A DNA stretch of 64,000 bases from Glutamicibacter ardleyensis (GCF_014644555.1 NZ_BMKX01000001.1:186001-250000); one strand, 5' to 3'; positions 27,788 to 37,087 are shown, numbered from the stretch's first letter. A program made the numbers and translations. Notes: generated from the sequence alone by a model not told the origin.

Positions 27788-28447
27788 ATGACCACGACAG
27801 CACAGCTCGTCAGCAGTAGTGAATCCCTGGCTGAACGCGCCTACCTCGTCCTTCGGGATCGGCTGATCATGATGGACATCGCCCCTGGCGACCCCATCAA
27901 CGAGGGGCAGCTAGTTGAAGAACTAGGCATCGGACGCACGCCGCTTCGCGAGGCGCTCAAGCGCCTGGAAGTAGATCACCTGGTGCAGTCCTACCCGCGG
28001 CGCGGCACCTTTGCGACCCGGGTGGACATCACCGAATTGGCCGCCATCACCGAAGTCCGCAAGGCGCTGGAGCCACTAGCTGCGCAGAAGGCCGCGAATC
28101 TTCGCGGCGGAACCGCTCGCACCCAAATGCAAGCAACAGCCCAAACCGTTGGATCACTGGGTTCGCACACCGCGCGCCGAGAACTTATGGAAAACGATCT
28201 GGAAGTGCACCGGCTCATCTACCGCGCGGCCGGCAACCACCATCTGGAAGAGACGCTGATCCGCCTGGATAATCTCGCTACGCGGATTTGGTGCATGGCA
28301 CTTGATCGTTTGCCGACAGTAGAAGAGCACATTTCAGAACACGCCAGCTTGCTTCAGGTAATTCTGGACGGGGATGCACCTGCCGCGAAAGAGCTAGCGC
28401 TGGAGCACATCGTTCATTTTGAAGAGTCGGTGCGCGCGGTCCTCTAG
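27788..28447 (+). CDS. GntR family (FadR subfamily) transcriptional regulator
   Basis: 219 aa from ATG 27788 (MTTTAQLVSSSESLAERAYLV); the frame extends upstream across the glyA promoter and that extension is rejected. N-terminal winged helix (INEGQLVEELGIGRTPLREALKRLEVDHLVQ) and a C-terminal helical FCD effector domain with the metal/ligand-type histidines near the end (HRLIYRAAGNHHLEE, EHASLLQVI). It diverges from glyA-soxBDAG-purU and is the best candidate for its control; the effector may be glycine, sarcosine or a related compound (inference). Confidence 0.87.
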   Translation: MTTTAQLVSSSESLAERAYLVLRDRLIMMDIAPGDPINEGQLVEELGIGRTPLREALKRLEVDHLVQSYPRRGTFATRVDITELAAITEVRKALEPLAAQKAANLRGGTARTQMQATAQTVGSLGSHTARRELMENDLEVHRLIYRAAGNHHLEETLIRLDNLATRIWCMALDRLPTVEEHISEHASLLQVILDGDAPAAKELALEHIVHFEESVRAVL

Positions 28448-28468
28448 AGAGCGAATTTCCGACTCCCC

Positions 28469-28500
28469 AAGAGACCCACCTCTTTTCAGGTGGGTCTCTT
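28469..28500 (+). terminator. Terminator after GntR gene
   Basis: Perfect 13-bp arms AAGAGACCCACCT and AGGTGGGTCTCTT with a 6-nt loop, ending in CTCTT. Confidence 0.88.
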
Positions 28501-28602
28501 GCTATTTGCGACCCCCCGCCTCGGCGCACGCTGGGAGAAGCACTTATTCCCGCTGCGCAGCCATGCCATTTCAGCGGGCCTGAGTCTTTCTTGGGCAAAA
28601 GC

Positions 28603-28660
28603 TTGACTGTGATCGGCGCCACTGCCATGATTCATTGCAACAGTGTTGCAGGTAATGCAA
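28603..28660 (+). promoter_or_regulatory. Creatininase promoter and operator
   Basis: TTGACT (28603-28608), 17 nt, CATGAT (28626-28631), then TGCAAC-AGT-GTTGCA (28636-28650) over the expected start site and a third half-site TGCAA six bases further on (28656-28660). The same arrangement recurs at 31370-31426. Confidence 0.75.
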
Positions 28661-28731
28661 CCATCACTCCGGAACAAGACCACACACGCCTCGCTGGCAC
28701 TACCTGTGCTCCACGGGCCAAGGAGATCTCC

Positions 28732-29526
28732 ATGCATTCAGTATTCATCGACGAAATTGATGCCCAAACTTACGCCGAGCACGTGTCCCGAGCCGGATCG
28801 ACGATTATCATCCCTGCGGGAGCCACCGAGCAGCACGGCCCCCACATGCCGCTGGGCGTCGACGCGATGCTTTCGCGGTCCATTGCGGGCGCCGTTGCCG
28901 AAAAGACCGGGGCTCTGGTCGCTCCGGCGCTGTGCTACGGATATAAATCCCAGCCGCGTTCCGGTGGCGGCAACCATCGCATCGGCACCACCAGCCTAGG
29001 CGGCAATTCGCTGAGCCAAATGGTTGATGATGTGGTCGCCTCGTTCATCGCCCAGGGCTTCGAGAATGTTGTCATCCTCAACGGCCACTTCGAAAACTAC
29101 CAATTCATCTACGAGGGCCTGGACAATGCGGTGGCTCGAAGCAGGGCCGCCGGTTCCTCAGCTCGCGCAGTCTTGCTTTCCTATTGGGACTTCGTGGATG
29201 AAGACACCCTTTCCAAGGTCTTCCCCGACGGGTTCCTCGGTTGGGATATAGAGCACGGCGGAATTCTGGAAACGTCGCTCATGCTGCTGCTGCACCCAAC
29301 GCTGGTCAATATGGATCGTGTCATCGACCATCCGCCAGCACAATTGACCACCTACGACGTCTTCCCCGAAGATCCCTCGCGCACCCCGCCCAGTGGCTGC
29401 CTCTCCTCTGCTAAAGGTGCCACCGCCGAACGCGGTGAATTGCTTTTCACGACGGTGACAACACAGGTTGCCGATGCGCTCAAGAGCGAACTGCTGCTTG
29501 GCAATATCACCTTGGAGGTGAACTAA
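28732..29526 (+). CDS. Creatininase (creatinine amidohydrolase)
   Basis: 264 aa from ATG 28732, preceded by AAGGAG; longer in-frame starts run back through the promoter. Metal-binding residues Glu33, His35, Asp44 (ATEQHGPHMPLGVD), His119 and Glu121 (NGHFEN) match the binuclear site of Pseudomonas creatininase one position offset (E34, H36, D45, H120, E122). It hydrolyses creatinine to creatine reversibly. Related family members act on other amides, but the creatinase gene 2 kb downstream supports the assignment. The BCCT transporter begins one base after its stop. Confidence 0.9.
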   Translation: MHSVFIDEIDAQTYAEHVSRAGSTIIIPAGATEQHGPHMPLGVDAMLSRSIAGAVAEKTGALVAPALCYGYKSQPRSGGGNHRIGTTSLGGNSLSQMVDDVVASFIAQGFENVVILNGHFENYQFIYEGLDNAVARSRAAGSSARAVLLSYWDFVDEDTLSKVFPDGFLGWDIEHGGILETSLMLLLHPTLVNMDRVIDHPPAQLTTYDVFPEDPSRTPPSGCLSSAKGATAERGELLFTTVTTQVADALKSELLLGNITLEVN

Positions 29527-29527
29527 C

Positions 29528-31252
29528 ATGTCATTGGACAAAGCAACTGCCCCAGGCGCCGATAGCCTCAAACCCCAAGAAGAGCCGGTAGAACTTCCAC
29601 GTTTCATGGGACGGCATATTCCGCCGATAGACCGTTTGCTGATCCGGGTCATTCCACCGGTACTGATCGTTGCCGTCATGATCTGGGTTCTCGGTAATCC
29701 GGAGGCGGCTTCCGCCGCAATCTCGGAGATGCGCACTTTTGTGACCGGTAAATTTACCTGGCTCTTTATCCTCTACTCGGTATTTACGGTGGGCGTATGC
29801 ATCTGGCTATCCATGAGCCGTGTAGGCAAGATCCGCCTTGGCGGGCCCAAAGCAAAACCGCAGCACAGCAAATTCGCCTGGTATTCCATGCTCTTCGCCT
29901 GCGGACAGGGCATTGGACTGATCTTCTGGTCAGTTGCCGAGCCAATCATGCTGCGCGATGAAAATCCCGTGATCCCGGCCGGAGCCAACGGTGGCGGAGA
30001 AGAAGGTGCCATCGTCTGGACCTACTTCCACTGGGGCCTGACCGCCTGGGCGATGTACTGTGCGGTGGCCGTATGCTTGGCCTACTCACACCACAACCTG
30101 GGCAAAACCCTGACTTTCCGCGAGGCCACCGTCGACATCCTTCCGCGCTGGTCCCGCCGCGGCGCCGGTGTCGTGGTCGAGCTGCTGGCGATTATCGCCA
30201 CGGTACTTGGCTTGGCAACATCCTTCGGCTTTGCGGCCATGCAATTCTCTTCGGGACTCTCTTCCTTTACCGGGCTGAGCGCTAGCCCCATGATGTGGTT
30301 CATGGTGATCTTGATCTTCGCCGGCATCACCTCAATCTCCGCCATCGTTGGAATCAATAAAGGCATGGCAAGAATTAGTGGGCTGAACTCAATTTTGAGT
30401 ATTGTCTTGCTCGCCGCCGTGTTGATCTTCGGACCGTCGCTGTACATTATCTCGAATATGTCGCAGACCTTTGGAAGCTTCTTCACGAACTTTGCAAGTA
30501 TGAGTTTGTGGACCGATTCAGGCCTGGCAGCGACCACCCTAGATAGCTGGCAAGATAGCTGGAATGGCTGGTGGACGGTATTTATCTGGTGCTGGGTCAT
30601 CGCGTTCTCACCATTCGTTGCCGGCTTCATCGCCCGAATTTCGCGCGGCCGCACCATCCGCGAATTCGTCTTGGGCGTCACGATCATCCCTTCTTTGATC
30701 GTCATGGTTTGGGTAGCCATCATTGGCTCAGCGGCCATCTACTACGATGACCAGTCCAACCGCTCAATTAGTGATTCGGTCGCCGCGGATACTTCCTCAG
30801 GATTATTCGCCATGCTCGATTCGGTGCCGGTGATCGGCACCATCTTGTTAGTGATTGCCACAATCCTGGTTGCCACCTATTACGTCACCTCGCTGGACTC
30901 TGGAATTTATGCACTGAGCGAGTTCGTCTCCGCACCAGGTAAATCAGGTCCTGTCTTCCGCGTAGTCCTGGTACTTTCCGTAGCGACGGTGACCACCGTG
31001 TTGCTGACTATGGGAGGAACTGCCGTAGTCGATACCGTGCAAACCGGAACGATCATCGGTGCGTTCCCATTCTCCTTCGTGATCATTTTGATGATCATCA
31101 ACTTGATTCGCCGGCTGCTTAAACGCGACAAGGCGATCAGGCAACTAGAGAAGGACATTAACAATCCAGATCCATCCCTGGTCTTTGTCCCGGATCCCGA
31201 TGGTGAGGGGGCAATCCGCAAGACGGATCAGCATCCCGAGGCACAGTCCTAG
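29528..31252 (+). CDS. BCCT family transporter, probable creatinine/creatine uptake
   Basis: 574 aa with twelve membrane helices and a hydrophilic C terminus. Family features include MLFACGQGIGLIFWSVAEP, the WTYFHWGLTAWAMYC segment with aromatic residues of the quaternary-ammonium box, and TSFGFAAMQFSSGLS. GGAGGTGAA overlaps the creatininase stop, one base upstream of this start, so translation is coupled. BCCT carriers import betaine, choline, carnitine and similar solutes; co-transcription with creatininase suggests creatinine or creatine (inference). Confidence 0.88.
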   Translation: MSLDKATAPGADSLKPQEEPVELPRFMGRHIPPIDRLLIRVIPPVLIVAVMIWVLGNPEAASAAISEMRTFVTGKFTWLFILYSVFTVGVCIWLSMSRVGKIRLGGPKAKPQHSKFAWYSMLFACGQGIGLIFWSVAEPIMLRDENPVIPAGANGGGEEGAIVWTYFHWGLTAWAMYCAVAVCLAYSHHNLGKTLTFREATVDILPRWSRRGAGVVVELLAIIATVLGLATSFGFAAMQFSSGLSSFTGLSASPMMWFMVILIFAGITSISAIVGINKGMARISGLNSILSIVLLAAVLIFGPSLYIISNMSQTFGSFFTNFASMSLWTDSGLAATTLDSWQDSWNGWWTVFIWCWVIAFSPFVAGFIARISRGRTIREFVLGVTIIPSLIVMVWVAIIGSAAIYYDDQSNRSISDSVAADTSSGLFAMLDSVPVIGTILLVIATILVATYYVTSLDSGIYALSEFVSAPGKSGPVFRVVLVLSVATVTTVLLTMGGTAVVDTVQTGTIIGAFPFSFVIILMIINLIRRLLKRDKAIRQLEKDINNPDPSLVFVPDPDGEGAIRKTDQHPEAQS

Positions 31253-31274
31253 CACTTCGACACCCCAGTAGATG

Positions 31275-31312
31275 AAGGCCGTGGCGCTTGAAAAACCGAG
31301 CTCCACGGCCTT
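31275..31312 (+). terminator. Terminator after BCCT transporter
   Basis: 10-bp arms AAGGCCGTGG and CCACGGCCTT around an 18-nt loop, followed by TTGTC. Confidence 0.8.
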
Positions 31313-31369
31313 TGTCGACTTAGTCCGCTTCCAACTCGCAAATTTATGTCGCTAATTCAACCTCACCGC

Positions 31370-31426
31370 TTGACAGTGAGCTAAGACACACATAATCTAT
31401 TTGCAACGGCGTTGCATTCAGCGCAA
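31370..31426 (+). promoter_or_regulatory. Creatinase promoter and operator
   Basis: TTGACA (31370-31375), 17 nt, TAATCT (31393-31398), then TGCAAC-GGC-GTTGCA (31402-31416) and a third half-site CGCAA at 31422-31426. Spacing relative to the -10 box differs by only one base from the creatininase promoter. Confidence 0.75.
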
Positions 31427-31524
31427 CACGTATATTCTTCTCCGGCGATTCCCATGAATCCTCGCAATCCTTCTGATTGGGCCGGCTTCCCTTGACACTT
31501 CATTTACTCCAAGGAGCCAACACC

Positions 31525-32778
31525 ATGACCGCCTCAAACATCGCCACGAATGTTTCCGAACTGGCACGCCTGAAGACCCTGCACAACGGCGTGAAGCAGC
31601 AGCTCACTTTCTCGGACGCAGAGTTCGAACGCCGCTTGACCGGCCTGCGTCAGATCATGGCAGCAAAGTCCCTAGACGCTGTCATCCTGACCAGCTACCA
31701 CGGCATCAAGTACTACTCGGATTTCCTGTACACCACCTTTGGCCGTAACTACGCACTGGTAGTCACCCAGTCCAACTCCACCACCGTCACCGCGAACATC
31801 GATGCTGGCATGCCATGGCGCACCAGCTACGGCGAGAACATCGTGTACACCGACTGGAAGCGCGACAACTTCTTCTACGGTCTGCAGGAAGCACTGAAGC
31901 GCGACGGAGTGAAGGCCTCGCGCATCGGTGTGGAAGATGACTTCCTGCCAGGGCTTACCCGCCAGCAGATCCAGGCAACCTTTGACGGCGCCACCTTGGT
32001 GGATGTCTCGCAGGACGCCATGCGCCAGCGCATGATCAAGTCGGCCGAGGAAATCGAGGTCATCAAGCACGGTGCGCGCATCGGTGACCTCGGCGGCGAG
32101 GCCATCAAGGCTGCGATCCGCGAGGGCATCAGCGAATACGAGGTCGCGTTGATCGGCACCGAGGCTATGGTGCACGAGATTGCGAAGACCTTCCCGCACC
32201 GCGAAGTGCGCGATACCTGGGTCTGGTTCCAGTCCGGCATCAACACCGACGGCGCCCACAACTGGGCCACCACCCGCAAGCTTGAGCGCGGGGACATCCT
32301 CTCGCTGAACTGCTTCCCGATGACTTCGGGCTACTACACCGCGCTGGAGCGCACCTTGTTCCTTGGAGAACCAGATGCCCGCAGCTTGGAACTGTGGAAC
32401 GTCAACGTCGAGGTCCACAAGCGTGGTTTGGAACTGATCAAGCCAGGTGCAGTCTGCAAGGACATCGCCGCAGAGCTGAACGAAATCTTCATCGGCCACA
32501 ACCTGCTGCCTAACCGCACCTTCGGCTACGGACACTCCTTCGGCGTGCTCTCGCACTACTACGGACGCGAAGCCGGTCTTGAACTGCGCGAGGACATCGA
32601 CACCGTGCTGGAGCCGGGCATGGTCGTCTCGATGGAACCAATGATCACCGTCGCCGACGGCGAGCCAGGTGCCGGCGGTTACCGCGAGCACGACATCCTG
32701 GTCATCGGCGAAGACGGTGGAGTCGAGAACATCACCAAGTTCGGCTTCGGACCGGAAAACAACATCATCGACGCCTAA
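31525..32778 (+). CDS. Creatinase (creatine amidinohydrolase)
   Basis: 417 aa from ATG 31525 with AAGGAG upstream, close to the length of known creatinases (about 400-410). N-terminal creatinase domain (YHGIKYYSDFLYTTFGRNYAL) and a C-terminal pita-bread M24 domain (FGYGHSFGVLSHYYGREAGL, EPGMVVSMEPM). The metal ligands of true methionine aminopeptidases are not all retained, as expected for creatinase. It hydrolyses creatine to sarcosine and urea, feeding SoxBDAG. It has its own promoter with the shared operator and its own terminator. Confidence 0.93.
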   Translation: MTASNIATNVSELARLKTLHNGVKQQLTFSDAEFERRLTGLRQIMAAKSLDAVILTSYHGIKYYSDFLYTTFGRNYALVVTQSNSTTVTANIDAGMPWRTSYGENIVYTDWKRDNFFYGLQEALKRDGVKASRIGVEDDFLPGLTRQQIQATFDGATLVDVSQDAMRQRMIKSAEEIEVIKHGARIGDLGGEAIKAAIREGISEYEVALIGTEAMVHEIAKTFPHREVRDTWVWFQSGINTDGAHNWATTRKLERGDILSLNCFPMTSGYYTALERTLFLGEPDARSLELWNVNVEVHKRGLELIKPGAVCKDIAAELNEIFIGHNLLPNRTFGYGHSFGVLSHYYGREAGLELREDIDTVLEPGMVVSMEPMITVADGEPGAGGYREHDILVIGEDGGVENITKFGFGPENNIIDA

Positions 32779-32791
32779 CCGCGTGAGGTAG

Positions 32792-32830
32792 CCATGGGGT
32801 GGGTCTTATATCACTTGACCCACCCCATGG
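32792..32830 (+). terminator. Hairpin after creatinase
   Basis: Perfect 14-bp arms CCATGGGGTGGGTC and GACCCACCCCATGG with an 11-nt loop; the tail is GCATTCTTTC. Confidence 0.8.
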
Positions 32831-32966
32831 GCATTCTTTCTATAGTCTTGCAGCAAGCACGGGCGCTGCTCCAAAGTCCTAACGCCAGATGTTTGGACAC
32901 TCCGTATTTCTTCCGCGGCAACGTAGCCAAGAGCCCGAGCCGCTTCCCTGACCGAGGCGATTTCTG

Positions 32967-34310
32967 ATGACCCAGCACAATGAAGTGACATCATCGACAA
33001 CACCGGCCGCGCTGAATGACAGTGCGCCAGCAGCAGACACCATAGATCCCCAAATCCGACGCAAGGTCGTTGCGGCCAGCTTCATCGGAAACTTTGTGGA
33101 ATGGTTCGACTACGCAGCCTACGGTTATCTGGCCGTCACCATCGCTGCAGTGTTCTTCCCCGAGTCGGCCCCTCAAACAGCTTTGCTGCTGACTTTTGGT
33201 CTGTTCGCTATTTCCTTCTTGGTCCGCCCACTGGGCGGATTCGTCTGGGGCCACATCGGCGACCGTATTGGACGACGCGAAGCACTTAGCTGGTCAATCC
33301 TGCTGATGTCCGGCGCGACCTTCGCCATTGCCCTGCTGCCTGGATATCTGACCATAGGTATTGCCGCTCCCCTGCTGCTGCTTGCGCTGCGGTTGGTCCA
33401 AGGATTCTCGGCATCTGGCGAATACGCCGGAGCTTCCGCTTTCCTCGTCGAATATGCTCCAGCCAATCGCCGCGGACTCTACGCCGCGGTTGTACCCGCG
33501 AGCACGGCGGCAGGGTTGCTTCTAGGCTCACTCATGGCAGCTTTGCTTACCGGACTTTTGGATCCGGAACAGATGCAAAGTTGGGGTTGGCGTATCCCGT
33601 TCTTGCTGGCCGCACCGATGGGTCTGATTGGCCGCTACATACGAACCAAGCTAGAAGATTCGCCGGTATTCCTAGAACTTGCTGAGGATGAGAGCGCGTC
33701 AAAGACTCCAGTTTCTTCGCTTTTCCGTAACCACTGGAAACAGCTTCTCCTAGCAGCTGGCGCCGTTCTTCTTAATGCGGTGGGGTTCTACGTCATTCTC
33801 AGCTACATGCCCACCTATCTTTCCCAAGAGCTTGGCCTGGCTAGCTCTTTGGCGTATCTCGCCACGACGGTAGCGTTGGCAACATATATTGGATTCATCT
33901 TTATCACCGGGATGTTATCTGACCGTTTTGGTAGGCGTCGTGTACTCATGACTGCATCTGTTCTTTTCATCCTGTTTACGGTTCCGGCATTTATGTTGCT
34001 CGAAACGGGAAACTTCGCGATGATCCTGCTCGTGCAAGTTCTCCTGGGAGCGATGTTGACGCTCAATGACGGGACTCTGCCAAGCTTCCTTGCAGAGATG
34101 TTCCCCACCCGTGTCCGGTACTCGGGATTTGCGGTCTCTTTCAATCTATCCAATGCACTGTTTGGCGGTACCGCTCCGTTTGTCGCAACGTTGCTCATCG
34201 CTTCTTCCGGCAGCGTGCTCGCGCCGGGCTGGTACTTGATGGGCGCAGCTATCGTGTCACTCGTTGCCGTTGCGCTCTCCGTCGAAACCAGTAAGAAGCC
34301 GCTGACCTAG
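32967..34310 (+). CDS. MFS transporter, metabolite:H+ symporter family
   Basis: 447 aa, twelve helices, MHS subfamily (GNFVEWFDYAAYGYLAVTIAA, GHIGDRIGRREAL, LRLVQGFSASGEYAGASAFL). It is placed directly after creatinase and before an IclR regulator and a cupin gene. Candidate substrates are organic acids or amino-acid-like compounds from the same pathway. It is not related to the MHS protein at 13.9-15.3 kb beyond family level. No TGCAAC-type operator is visible upstream. Confidence 0.87.
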   Translation: MTQHNEVTSSTTPAALNDSAPAADTIDPQIRRKVVAASFIGNFVEWFDYAAYGYLAVTIAAVFFPESAPQTALLLTFGLFAISFLVRPLGGFVWGHIGDRIGRREALSWSILLMSGATFAIALLPGYLTIGIAAPLLLLALRLVQGFSASGEYAGASAFLVEYAPANRRGLYAAVVPASTAAGLLLGSLMAALLTGLLDPEQMQSWGWRIPFLLAAPMGLIGRYIRTKLEDSPVFLELAEDESASKTPVSSLFRNHWKQLLLAAGAVLLNAVGFYVILSYMPTYLSQELGLASSLAYLATTVALATYIGFIFITGMLSDRFGRRRVLMTASVLFILFTVPAFMLLETGNFAMILLVQVLLGAMLTLNDGTLPSFLAEMFPTRVRYSGFAVSFNLSNALFGGTAPFVATLLIASSGSVLAPGWYLMGAAIVSLVAVALSVETSKKPLT

Positions 34311-34365
34311 AAATTCTTGCGACTAGGATAAACAGGAACGCCACCGGTCAGTAAAGAGGGAAATA

Positions 34366-35187
34366 ATGACTGCATCACAAGACACCGAAGACGACATGCC
34401 ACGCGGGGAACAAGAGCGAACCGCCGATAATCGCGGCGCTTCGGTCATCGTTAATGTCATCGATGTGTTGCGGTGCTTCACCGTCGAGCGACAACTAGTA
34501 GGTGTCACCGAAATCGCGGCCGAAGTGGGACTGCACAAATCCAGCGTGTCTCGGATTCTTGCCACCTTGGTGCAAGAACGGGTGGTGGAGCGTGATGAGC
34601 CGACACGTAAGTTCCGACTTGGGCTCGGCTTGATCGCTATTGCCGGACCGCTTCTAGCCAATCTGAATGTGCGTCAAGCCGCTTACCCACCGCTGAAACA
34701 TTTGGCCGAGAAAACCCAGGAGACCGCGGTACTCAACATTTGGGACGGCAATGAATCCGTCTCGGTAGAACAGATCCCTTCTCCTCGACCGGTCAAACAC
34801 ACCTCTGCGATGGGAAGTCGGTACGACACCGGGTTAAGCGCCACAGTCCAATTATTCTTAGCCTACGAATCCCCCGAGCGTACGCGCGAGCTAATCGCGT
34901 CGGGAAATATTCAACTGCCCGAGCAACTCGGCGCTGAGCAATTCCTCGAACGCATCAGTGTGGCCCGTACTCAGGGCTACGCGGTGAACTACGGCGAAAC
35001 TTCTACCGAAGAGGTCGGCGTCGCGGCTCCGGTCTTTGATCATCGCGGAGACTTGGTGGCCTGCGTGCTTATCGCCGCTCCGTTCTATCGAATCACTCCT
35101 AAGATTCTTGAGGAACTCATCGACTCGTGTGTAAAAACCGCACAGAAAATTTCCTTGCGTATGGGCTACGCACATCAGCCTGCCTAG
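34366..35187 (+). CDS. IclR family transcriptional regulator
   Basis: 273 aa. N-terminal winged helix (VIDVLRCFTVERQLVGVTEIAAEVGLHKSSVSRILATL, about 28-65) and C-terminal IclR effector domain (LRDxxQETAVLNIWDGNESV region and GYAVNYGETSTEEVGVAAPV). It lies in a rightward string with the MFS carrier 55 bp upstream and a cupin gene 25 bp downstream, so it may govern that trio or the creatinine promoters. The binding site is unknown. Confidence 0.88.
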   Translation: MTASQDTEDDMPRGEQERTADNRGASVIVNVIDVLRCFTVERQLVGVTEIAAEVGLHKSSVSRILATLVQERVVERDEPTRKFRLGLGLIAIAGPLLANLNVRQAAYPPLKHLAEKTQETAVLNIWDGNESVSVEQIPSPRPVKHTSAMGSRYDTGLSATVQLFLAYESPERTRELIASGNIQLPEQLGAEQFLERISVARTQGYAVNYGETSTEEVGVAAPVFDHRGDLVACVLIAAPFYRITPKILEELIDSCVKTAQKISLRMGYAHQPA

Positions 35188-35212
35188 CGCCTGCCAAACC
35201 GGGAGAACAGCA

Positions 35213-35623
35213 ATGCTTGAGAAACGTGATGCCCACGGCTTCACCTACCGCTTACACGAGGGTAGCCAAATGGTGATGCACCATCATTTTGCTGGCCAGA
35301 CCGGGATGCCAGTTGCAATTCAAACGTGGGTCATCCCGCCCGGTGGTTTTGAAGGTTCGCACCAACACGGCGAAGACGCACAGTTGGTCGAGTTTTATCA
35401 GGTTCTGGAAGGTACCGGACGCATGCACGTTGGCACACAGACCTACGAGGTAGGTCCTGGAGATTCGGTGCTCGCTGGCCCCCAAGACGTACATGAACTG
35501 ATAAATACCGGCAGCACCGAGCTTCGGGTACTGGTGGTGTGGGGCCCGCCGGGCGAAACAGACTTATCGCCCTACGGGTCCCACCAGATTTCACAGCGAC
35601 TGCGTGCTGAACTACCCGAATAA
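35213..35623 (+). CDS. Cupin domain protein
   Basis: 136 aa single-domain cupin with GGAG ahead of ATG 35213. Motif 1 GSHQHGEDAQLVEFYQVLEG and motif 2 GPGDSVLAGPQDVHELIN supply the usual His/Glu metal ligands. Substrate and reaction are unknown; small cupins of this type act as isomerases, dioxygenases or ligand-binding proteins. It is downstream of the IclR gene, and its stop touches the stop of the convergent gene with no base between. Confidence 0.8.
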   Translation: MLEKRDAHGFTYRLHEGSQMVMHHHFAGQTGMPVAIQTWVIPPGGFEGSHQHGEDAQLVEFYQVLEGTGRMHVGTQTYEVGPGDSVLAGPQDVHELINTGSTELRVLVVWGPPGETDLSPYGSHQISQRLRAELPE

Positions 35624-37087
35624 TTACTGGGCAGGAATTCGCCTGTGCAATTCCTTCACGATGGCCTCATGCAGGCTCTTGAGCTCATCGTTACTTAGCG
35701 TTGAGGGGTCTAATAGGTCCCCTGATTGCTTACCTTCTTGTTCGGATCCCGAGTTCTGGCCGGCGTCGGAGGAACACCGAAGCTTCTCACCTGCGGCGCT
35801 CAATAAGCATGAAGATCCGTCGGCGTTCAGCTGGACACGATAATTTACGTTCTGCTTCTGACCGATACTCGCATGCCACACCCCTTCGCCACCCGGAACG
35901 ATCTCCATCACTGTCATCCCGGTGGCCCAGTCGCTGAGCGAGGAATAGTCCGCCTTGATCTTGTCTGCGGTCGCCGCATTTGATTGCCGAGGAGTTTTCA
36001 GCGTATGCAGTGTGACGTTCGCGTTGCTTCCGGCACTGACCTGCGAGCTGTCCAAGACTGCCACCTGATCGATGGTGCGAGAGGAGGCACGTGAGGTAAA
36101 GGGCGAGAAGAAACCGTAGTGCTGTTCACCGTAGCTCAGACTGAAGTTTGAATGGCTGTCCAAATTTGTGTCATCTTCATCCTTAGGCTCATCGGTAATG
36201 CCGGTGGACTTCAAGATTCTGGTGGTCCACCAATTTCCGTTGAGTGTCTCCAATGACTTGTTCACGCGCCGCGATTGAGAAATTGAGATGGCGGGACCAG
36301 GCAGCTGTCCGGTAGCAACATCCTTTTTGTATTCCAAGGCATCGGTTTTTCCGTCGTAGATCACCACTCCTGCAGGAACATCATAAGGAGCTAGCCAATT
36401 GCTGAGCTTGGTGACCGGAACGACGATTTGAGGACTCCCATTATCGCAATATGCCCAGACATCGTCTTTTTTGGCGATGAGCCCACTGTCGATTGAAGCT
36501 ATCGCCCGCGTCAGGCTATTGCCGAAGATTCCGTCCATCCGTTTATTGGCTTCGGGACTAAAATCGCAACGCTCGCCCTTAGCCTGCCCGGTGAGCGCGA
36601 GTTTCTGCACGATGGCCGTCTCATATCCGGGGCGGAAAATCCCACGACGCTCGACAAGTGTCGAGTAGCTATTATCCCCAGCCAAGTAGGTGGTTGCGCT
36701 AATGTCGCCCACGGTGCCGGAGCTATTGGACGAAGCTTGGCGTTCAGCGACTAGATAAGGTGCACGCAGTCCGGTCTGCGGAAGCAGCTCTTCTTCGGGC
36801 GAAACTTCTTTCACCGAATCGCGCAAGGCAACTTGCGAAGACCAATGCGAGGCGAACGCCACCGGAATGGCCAGCAAGGCAATGACTACTCCGAGCTTCA
36901 AAAGCCATTTTTTCGTTCCAAGGCCAATCAAGATAAGCAGAATGCCGACGACGGCTAACGCTAGTTTCAGTCCACCGCCGAAGATGATCCCGGTGAACAA
37001 CCTCGCCCTGGTCAGCGGGTCCAATAGTGGAAGGGCCAAGATGGCTAGGACAAAAATGCCGAAGATCAGCGACAGTGCGCGTTTCAC
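35624..37087 (-). CDS. Membrane-anchored protein of unknown function
   Basis: 487 aa. Three hydrophobic segments near residues 5-22, 32-56 and 60-80 (LSLIFGIFVLAILALPLL; LALAVVGILLILIGLG; LGVVIALLAIPVAFA) are followed by about 400 hydrophilic residues predicted to be outside the cell. The outer part holds four cysteines (RCDFSPEA, YCDNGS, SSCLLS, LRCSS), enough for two disulfides, and ends in a charged helix (NDELKSLHEAIVKELHRRI). I do not recognise the family. It is monocistronic and convergent with the cupin gene. Confidence 0.75.
   Translation of the reverse strand: MKRALSLIFGIFVLAILALPLLDPLTRARLFTGIIFGGGLKLALAVVGILLILIGLGTKKWLLKLGVVIALLAIPVAFASHWSSQVALRDSVKEVSPEEELLPQTGLRAPYLVAERQASSNSSGTVGDISATTYLAGDNSYSTLVERRGIFRPGYETAIVQKLALTGQAKGERCDFSPEANKRMDGIFGNSLTRAIASIDSGLIAKKDDVWAYCDNGSPQIVVPVTKLSNWLAPYDVPAGVVIYDGKTDALEYKKDVATGQLPGPAISISQSRRVNKSLETLNGNWWTTRILKSTGITDEPKDEDDTNLDSHSNFSLSYGEQHYGFFSPFTSRASSRTIDQVAVLDSSQVSAGSNANVTLHTLKTPRQSNAATADKIKADYSSLSDWATGMTVMEIVPGGEGVWHASIGQKQNVNYRVQLNADGSSCLLSAAGEKLRCSSDAGQNSGSEQEGKQSGDLLDPSTLSNDELKSLHEAIVKELHRRIPAQ

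Noticed and set aside
31672-32691. 339-codon minus-strand frame
   Set aside because: Antisense to creatinase, which is fully supported by motifs.
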